A DNA stretch of 64,000 nt, from positions 5,164,501-5,228,500 of the forward strand of contig NZ_CP048000.1 of NCBI RefSeq assembly GCF_009931695.1, written 5' to 3'. The notes under the pieces were generated by a model. The model saw only the letters and a list, made by a program, of their open reading frames with translations. It was not told where the DNA came from and did no database searches. A program made the position numbers and the translations under genes. Positions 60,160-64,000 of the stretch are shown here, one piece after another. The number at the start of each line of letters is the position of its first letter. Position 1 is the first letter of the stretch. The DNA is from Anaerocolumna sedimenticola. GTDB lineage: Bacteria; Bacillota; Clostridia; Lachnospirales; Lachnospiraceae.

Positions 60160-61341
60160 TTATTCCCATTGTCCTGGGAATCTTAATTTTTGTAGTTGCG
60201 GGAATTTTTTATTATATTCTTCTACCTCTTCCTTAGGTAGATGATTGAAAACTTCTGCTTCATAGAATTTTCCTTTTACGTTTTTCATACTATCTTTTGC
60301 CAATTCAAATCCCATAAAGGCATCAAAGTTTTTACCATCAGCAGTTGTAATATTAAAATTCTCACATGTTTTAAATCCTATCCTGGGATAGTAATCCGGT
60401 TCTCCAAAAATTACAATCCCCTTATACCCCAGGTTAGCAGCTAAGTCCATTGTTTCCTTTAATAGCAGCTCACCAACACCACATCCCTGCCATTTAGGCT
60501 CTATACAAAGTGGTCCGAAGGTTATAATTTCATGAGTATCTGCCCCATCAACAACTCGTGCCTTTGAATACATGATACATCCTATTACTGCTCCATCCTT
60601 TACTGCTATTCTGCTTAACTCCGGAAGATAGTCTTTATCCTGGCGTAATTTATGTACAAGGTAGTGTTCGTCACATCCAAGACGATATTTGTTCCAAAAT
60701 GCATGCTGAGTCATCAATTCTACATGGTACCAGTCATCCTCTGTTTCCCTTCGAATTTCTATTTCTTCGCGTTTTAATTTTATCTTTTTCTTCGGAAACC
60801 ATCCGAATTCTAATCTGACTTCTTTCCTTTGCAAATCATTATTCTTATAACAGCAGGTATCCATACCAATCAGGCTAAAGCCTTCCTGCTGATAAAAATC
60901 GATTGCATTCACATTACAGGATTGCGTTTCCAGTATGATAGCCCGGCGGCGTTCTCTTCTTGCCTGTTCCTTTGCCATTTCAATTAAAGCATGACCTATC
61001 CCCTGCTTTTGGTATCTTTCTGATACCCAAAGTTCTGTAATTCTTAGACGATTAGACCATAATTCCTGATCAGTTTCAATTGCAGCTATTAATTCATCAT
61101 GAACTAACACTCCCCAGGCATAAGCATTTTCCCAGTGATCTTCATATAATTTATCCGGAAAATCATATTCTTCCGGTGTATGCGTTACCGGCTCTGCAAA
61201 GTCTTTCTTTTCTATTTCAATAGAAAATCCTTTATCGGTTTTATTTACTAAAACATCATAATACTTATCAGTTGTATACTTTATAGGAATAACGGTGCCT
61301 TTCCATTTCTCTTTTGGTAAATGTATAATTTCGTATTCCAT
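60160..61341 (-). CDS. Protein with two GNAT acetyltransferase domains
   Basis: A 393-residue protein with two GNAT folds. Domain 1 (about 75-170) shows WVSERYQKQGIGHALIEMAKEQARR and NVNAIDFYQQEGF, the complete motif A/B pattern. Domain 2 (about 200-340) shows CIEPKWQGCGVGELLLKETMDLA and YYPRIGFK. Both have the Q-x2-G-x-G CoA-binding loop, so both may be active. A C-terminal region ends in LPKEEVEEYNKKFPQL. The pairing resembles fusions of a GNAT with a predicted YhbS-type GNAT. The substrates are unknown. It is a single gene, convergent with the spore protein. Confidence 0.85.
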   Translation of the reverse strand: MEYEIIHLPKEKWKGTVIPIKYTTDKYYDVLVNKTDKGFSIEIEKKDFAEPVTHTPEEYDFPDKLYEDHWENAYAWGVLVHDELIAAIETDQELWSNRLRITELWVSERYQKQGIGHALIEMAKEQARRERRRAIILETQSCNVNAIDFYQQEGFSLIGMDTCCYKNNDLQRKEVRLEFGWFPKKKIKLKREEIEIRRETEDDWYHVELMTQHAFWNKYRLGCDEHYLVHKLRQDKDYLPELSRIAVKDGAVIGCIMYSKARVVDGADTHEIITFGPLCIEPKWQGCGVGELLLKETMDLAANLGYKGIVIFGEPDYYPRIGFKTCENFNITTADGKNFDAFMGFELAKDSMKNVKGKFYEAEVFNHLPKEEVEEYNKKFPQLQKLRFPGQWE

Positions 61342-61460
61342 AGCCTTATCCTTTCTGCCTAAAACGGTTATTTTCTTAAAGCTCTCCCATTCTCTTTCTT
61401 GTTACGGGGCGGAGATGTTATTTATCTCAATAATATTAAATAATTAGAAGCACTGCTGAA

Positions 61461-61682
61461 TTACTGCTCTATTGTATTTAAAATTTCTTTCAGTTTTATC
61501 ATTTCGTCTTGGGTCATAGTTGTACCCTTACCCATCTTCTCATGACCAGGAGCCCAGTCGCGCAGATCATATTTGGGCTCACCGCCATTCCAGCTGATTA
61601 AATTCAGTTCTTTTCTCCAACCTTTCGAATTTTCTGATAATACTCCGATTTCTTTTATTATATCGTACTTTATATCCGGCAT
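61461..61682 (-). CDS. ydbC: YdbC/PC4-type single-stranded DNA-binding protein
   Basis: A 73-residue protein of the bacterial PC4 (YdbC) family. The sequence IIKEIGVLSENSKGWRKELNLISWNGGEPKYDLRDWAPGHEKMGKGTTM has the family pattern, with the W-x-KELNL and YDLR-x-W strands forming the nucleic-acid groove. YdbC of Lactococcus binds single-stranded DNA. It is short, acidic at its end and soluble. It sits alone in front of ligD with a GAGGAG site. Confidence 0.88.
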   Translation of the reverse strand: MPDIKYDIIKEIGVLSENSKGWRKELNLISWNGGEPKYDLRDWAPGHEKMGKGTTMTQDEMIKLKEILNTIEQ

Positions 61683-62022
61683 TTTCTTCTCCTCCTAATT
61701 ATTTATATTTACCCAGGTAATTGCGCAACTATATAGTTTTCCGAATATCCCATAAAATTGATACGAATTTCATGGGATATAGATGCAATAATGGTGTTTC
61801 GCAAATACCTATTTAATCATTTTCTATATTTTTTATAATGTTATATATTTTTCTGTTGGCAGCCTGTTGTGAAAACTCGTCCCCATCCTCCTAACTTTTA
61901 ATTATATCAAATAATGTATTAATAATAAAGAAAAATTTCCCAATTTTTTAATAAAACGAGTTAAAACCAATCCTCTCCGTAAACAATCCATAAAGATAAT
62001 CCATAAAGACAGGCATAAATAT
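61683..62022. other. Intergenic region between ydbC and ligD
   Basis: AT-rich and non-coding. It holds a 12-bp direct repeat AATCCATAAAGA at about 61986 and 61999, and presumably the ydbC promoter. Confidence 0.4.
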
Positions 62023-62042
62023 AGCCGCTGTCATTGGCGGCT
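62023..62042 (-). terminator. Hairpin just after ligD
   Basis: AGCCGC and GCGGCT form a short GC stem with an 8-nt loop about 10 bp after the ligD stop, followed on the minus strand by TATATTTAT. It is a weak terminator. Confidence 0.5.
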
Positions 62043-62050
62043 GTATTGCT

Positions 62051-64000
62051 TTATTTAAGCTGCTGATTATTCTGAAAAAAATCTTTCCAGGGGTCATTAC
62101 CGCGGATTCTCCGAAGTGCATCTTCCATATTGACACCGTCGGGTGCCACTGTATCAAGTTCTTCCCAGTCGATGGGCATGGATATTCTTGCTCCTTTTCT
62201 TGCCCTGATGGAATAAGGTGCAATACTGGTAGCACCTCTGCCGTTACGAATCCAGTCTATGAATATCTTATTTGTACGTTTGGCTTTTCTAACATTACTT
62301 GTATAGCGGTCAGGCCACTTCTTCTCCATAACTTCGGCAACTGACCTTGTAAAATCATGAACCACCTCCCATGTAACGGCAGGTTTTAAAGGTACCACAA
62401 CATGGTATCCTTTACCGCCGCTGGTCTTAAGGTATGAATTCAGCGAAAGTTCTGTAAGAATATTTTTCATATCCCGTACGCCCTGGCGCACCGTACTAGG
62501 ATCCATTCCCTCATCCGGGTCAAGATCAAATACCATCATATCAGGTTTTTCAAGGTCATCGACACGGCTTCCCCAGGTATGAAATTCCAGTGTGCCCATT
62601 TGTGTTTCGGATATAAGCCCGGATGTATTCTCAATATAGAAATAATCTTCTGTTTCCCGGTCGCTGCCGGAAACAGGAATTATGACAATTCCTTTGCTGC
62701 CCGGGCCAGGATGTTTCTTAAAGAAGCATGTCTGTGAAATACCTTTGGGGCAGCGTACAATACTTAAGACCCTGTGACTCACATATGGCAGCATACGTTC
62801 CGATACTTCCTCGTAATACCGGATCACATCCGCTTTTGTAATTTCAGGGTCTTCAAATATCACCTTATCCGGGTTGGTTATCTTTATTCCTTTAATAATG
62901 ATACTGTTTCCACCTGTTTCCATCGGCCGCTCCGTTTCTTTGGATAATGGAAGCTGTATTTCCTCATCCGCTTTTTCCATCTTAATTTCCTTAGGGTCCT
63001 TATCTGTCCGCAAGCCTTTAAAACTTGCCTGCCTTAACAGATTCTCACCGGTCCACTCGGCAAATTTAATTTCTGCGACCAGTGTGGGTTCAAGCCAGGT
63101 AATCTCTTCATTGGATTTTGGTTTCGGTGCTAGTTTAAATGGAGGTTCCATTCTCTTTATACTCTCAAATTTTTTCTCAAGTTCTTTCATGTCTCGTTCG
63201 CTTAAACCGGTTCCGGCTCGCCCGGTATAAACCAAATCCCCGCTTTGATAGACACCAAGCAGAATCGAACTGACTCCTCTTGTTTTTTTATCAGTTAGCG
63301 TATATCCTCCAATAACAAATTCCTGCCTTTTATCACATTTTAATTTGATCCAGTCTCCGTTTCTTGTTCCGCTGTAGGTGGAATCATCTCTTTTACCAAC
63401 GATCCCCTCCATACCTGCCTCACAGGCTGCAGTGAAACTTTCCTTGCCGAATCCTCTGACATGCCGGCTGTAGTAGAGGTTTTTTGGAGCATTTATCATC
63501 AAAGCTTCCAGGGTTTCTTTTCTGTCAATCAGCCGTTTGCCTCTAAGGTCCGCTCCATCCAGTGCCAGGAGGTCAAAAATGATATATGTCAGGTTTTTAC
63601 CCTTGGGATTTTTCATATAGCTTTGCAGCGCCTGAAAATCTGTCTTGCCCGAAACATCGGTGATAGTCATTTCACCATCCAGAATCATCGCTCTTCCGCC
63701 GGCAAAATTGACAAGAGAATAGGCGACATCTTTAAACCGCTTTGTATAGTCATTGCCGTTTCTGGTAATCAGCCGTACCCTATTGCCTTCTATAAAACTA
63801 AGTATCCTGTAGCCGTCATATTTCATCTCATAAAGCCACTCATCACCTTTAGGAACCGCTTTTACTAATTTGGCAAGCTGTACGTCAGTTACTTCAAAAG
63901 GGTTCTTCGTAAACTTTTCGTCTTCTCCTTCTTCAATTTCCTTCATGGTTCGCCCTGTTCTTATGCTGGTTGTAAACTCCGAAATCCCATTATCAGTTTT
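62051..64000 (-). CDS. ligD: NHEJ DNA ligase/polymerase LigD, LIG-POL order (5' end beyond window)
   Basis: The visible part has 649 residues. The ligase domain (first 320) has the active-site motif EMKYDGYR (Lys for AMP), LDGEMTI, EGIVGKR and DWIKLKC. The polymerase/primase domain (last 290) has MVFDLDPDEG (catalytic Asp pair), LKTSGGKGYHVVVPL and the closing FIDWIRNGRGATSIAPYS. An internal ATG at 63946 exists, but the frame stays open to the window edge and the preceding codons (TTSIRTGRTMKEIEEG) look like the usual linker in front of LIG, so the gene probably begins further right, perhaps with a phosphoesterase domain. With Ku (expected nearby, not in the window) it repairs double-strand breaks, notably in dormant spores. 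Confidence 0.9.
   Translation of the reverse strand, partial: KTDNGISEFTTSIRTGRTMKEIEEGEDEKFTKNPFEVTDVQLAKLVKAVPKGDEWLYEMKYDGYRILSFIEGNRVRLITRNGNDYTKRFKDVAYSLVNFAGGRAMILDGEMTITDVSGKTDFQALQSYMKNPKGKNLTYIIFDLLALDGADLRGKRLIDRKETLEALMINAPKNLYYSRHVRGFGKESFTAACEAGMEGIVGKRDDSTYSGTRNGDWIKLKCDKRQEFVIGGYTLTDKKTRGVSSILLGVYQSGDLVYTGRAGTGLSERDMKELEKKFESIKRMEPPFKLAPKPKSNEEITWLEPTLVAEIKFAEWTGENLLRQASFKGLRTDKDPKEIKMEKADEEIQLPLSKETERPMETGGNSIIIKGIKITNPDKVIFEDPEITKADVIRYYEEVSERMLPYVSHRVLSIVRCPKGISQTCFFKKHPGPGSKGIVIIPVSGSDRETEDYFYIENTSGLISETQMGTLEFHTWGSRVDDLEKPDMMVFDLDPDEGMDPSTVRQGVRDMKNILTELSLNSYLKTSGGKGYHVVVPLKPAVTWEVVHDFTRSVAEVMEKKWPDRYTSNVRKAKRTNKIFIDWIRNGRGATSIAPYSIRARKGARISMPIDWEELDTVAPDGVNMEDALRRIRGNDPWKDFFQNNQQLK

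Overview
The window looks like chromosomal DNA of an anaerobic, endospore-forming Firmicute of the Clostridia, most likely Lachnospiraceae. The reasons are an alpha/beta-type small acid-soluble spore protein, low GC, AT-rich intergenic DNA, strong GGAGG-type ribosome binding sites, YesM/YesN-type two-component genes, a Gram-positive MurNAc recycling operon and an oxygen-sensitive iron-sulfur aldo/keto reductase. No rRNA, tRNA or CRISPR array was seen. Almost all genes lie on the minus strand.

Region by region. (1) 1-5352 is a defence-like island: a partial unknown protein, two different HNH nucleases, and a large SF1 helicase with a C-terminal nuclease-like domain, split by a -1 frameshift at U UUU UUG. 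(2) 5673-16641 is a patchwork accessory region. It holds a VanRS-like two-component system, a MITE-like element, a YefM/YoeB toxin-antitoxin pair, a CocE/NonD hydrolase with a second 5' copy and a decayed 3' copy, several exported proteins including a matrixin-like metalloprotease, and a GC-rich secreted esterase next to a decayed lipoprotein gene. (3) 17033-22891 holds a SIMPL protein, a GNAT acetyltransferase, a methyltransferase stub, a HAD phosphatase, a 13-bp tandem repeat, a radical SAM protein and a MATE exporter. (4) 23313-27688 is a complete murR-murQ-murP-mupG operon with a matching RpiR-type palindrome upstream. (5) 28042-30364 is a Tet(M)-family ribosomal protection gene behind a leader peptide, an intrinsic terminator and competing hairpins; msrB follows. 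(6) 31125-44217 is a sugar-sensing module (binding lipoprotein, a degenerate YesM-like kinase, an intact YesM-like kinase, a YesN-like regulator) beside an ABC importer / dehydrogenase / ribulokinase operon that probably uses a pentitol. (7) 44542-46055 is a TcyP-like cystine symporter preceded by a 27-residue cysteine-rich leader peptide. (8) 46535-53961 holds an MBL hydrolase, a WYL regulator with a two-site operator, a frameshifted MFS transporter with a phosphodiesterase, a ferredoxin-type aldo/keto reductase and an Ig-like secreted protein. (9) 54152-57554 is a frameshifted UvrA2-like gene divergent from a regulator with two MerR domains. (10) 57600-64000 holds a YVTN lipoprotein, a CPBP protease, the spore protein, a double-GNAT protein, a YdbC/PC4 protein and LigD, which runs off the right edge.

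The most promising possibly undescribed features are the cysteine-rich leader before the cystine symporter, the pseudokinase/kinase pair with its own binding protein, the layered attenuator of the ribosomal protection gene, and the WYL operator. Three long genes are split by what looks like one missing base in or beside a homopolymer run. That may be real decay or a systematic sequencing error, and it limits how far those genes can be called broken.
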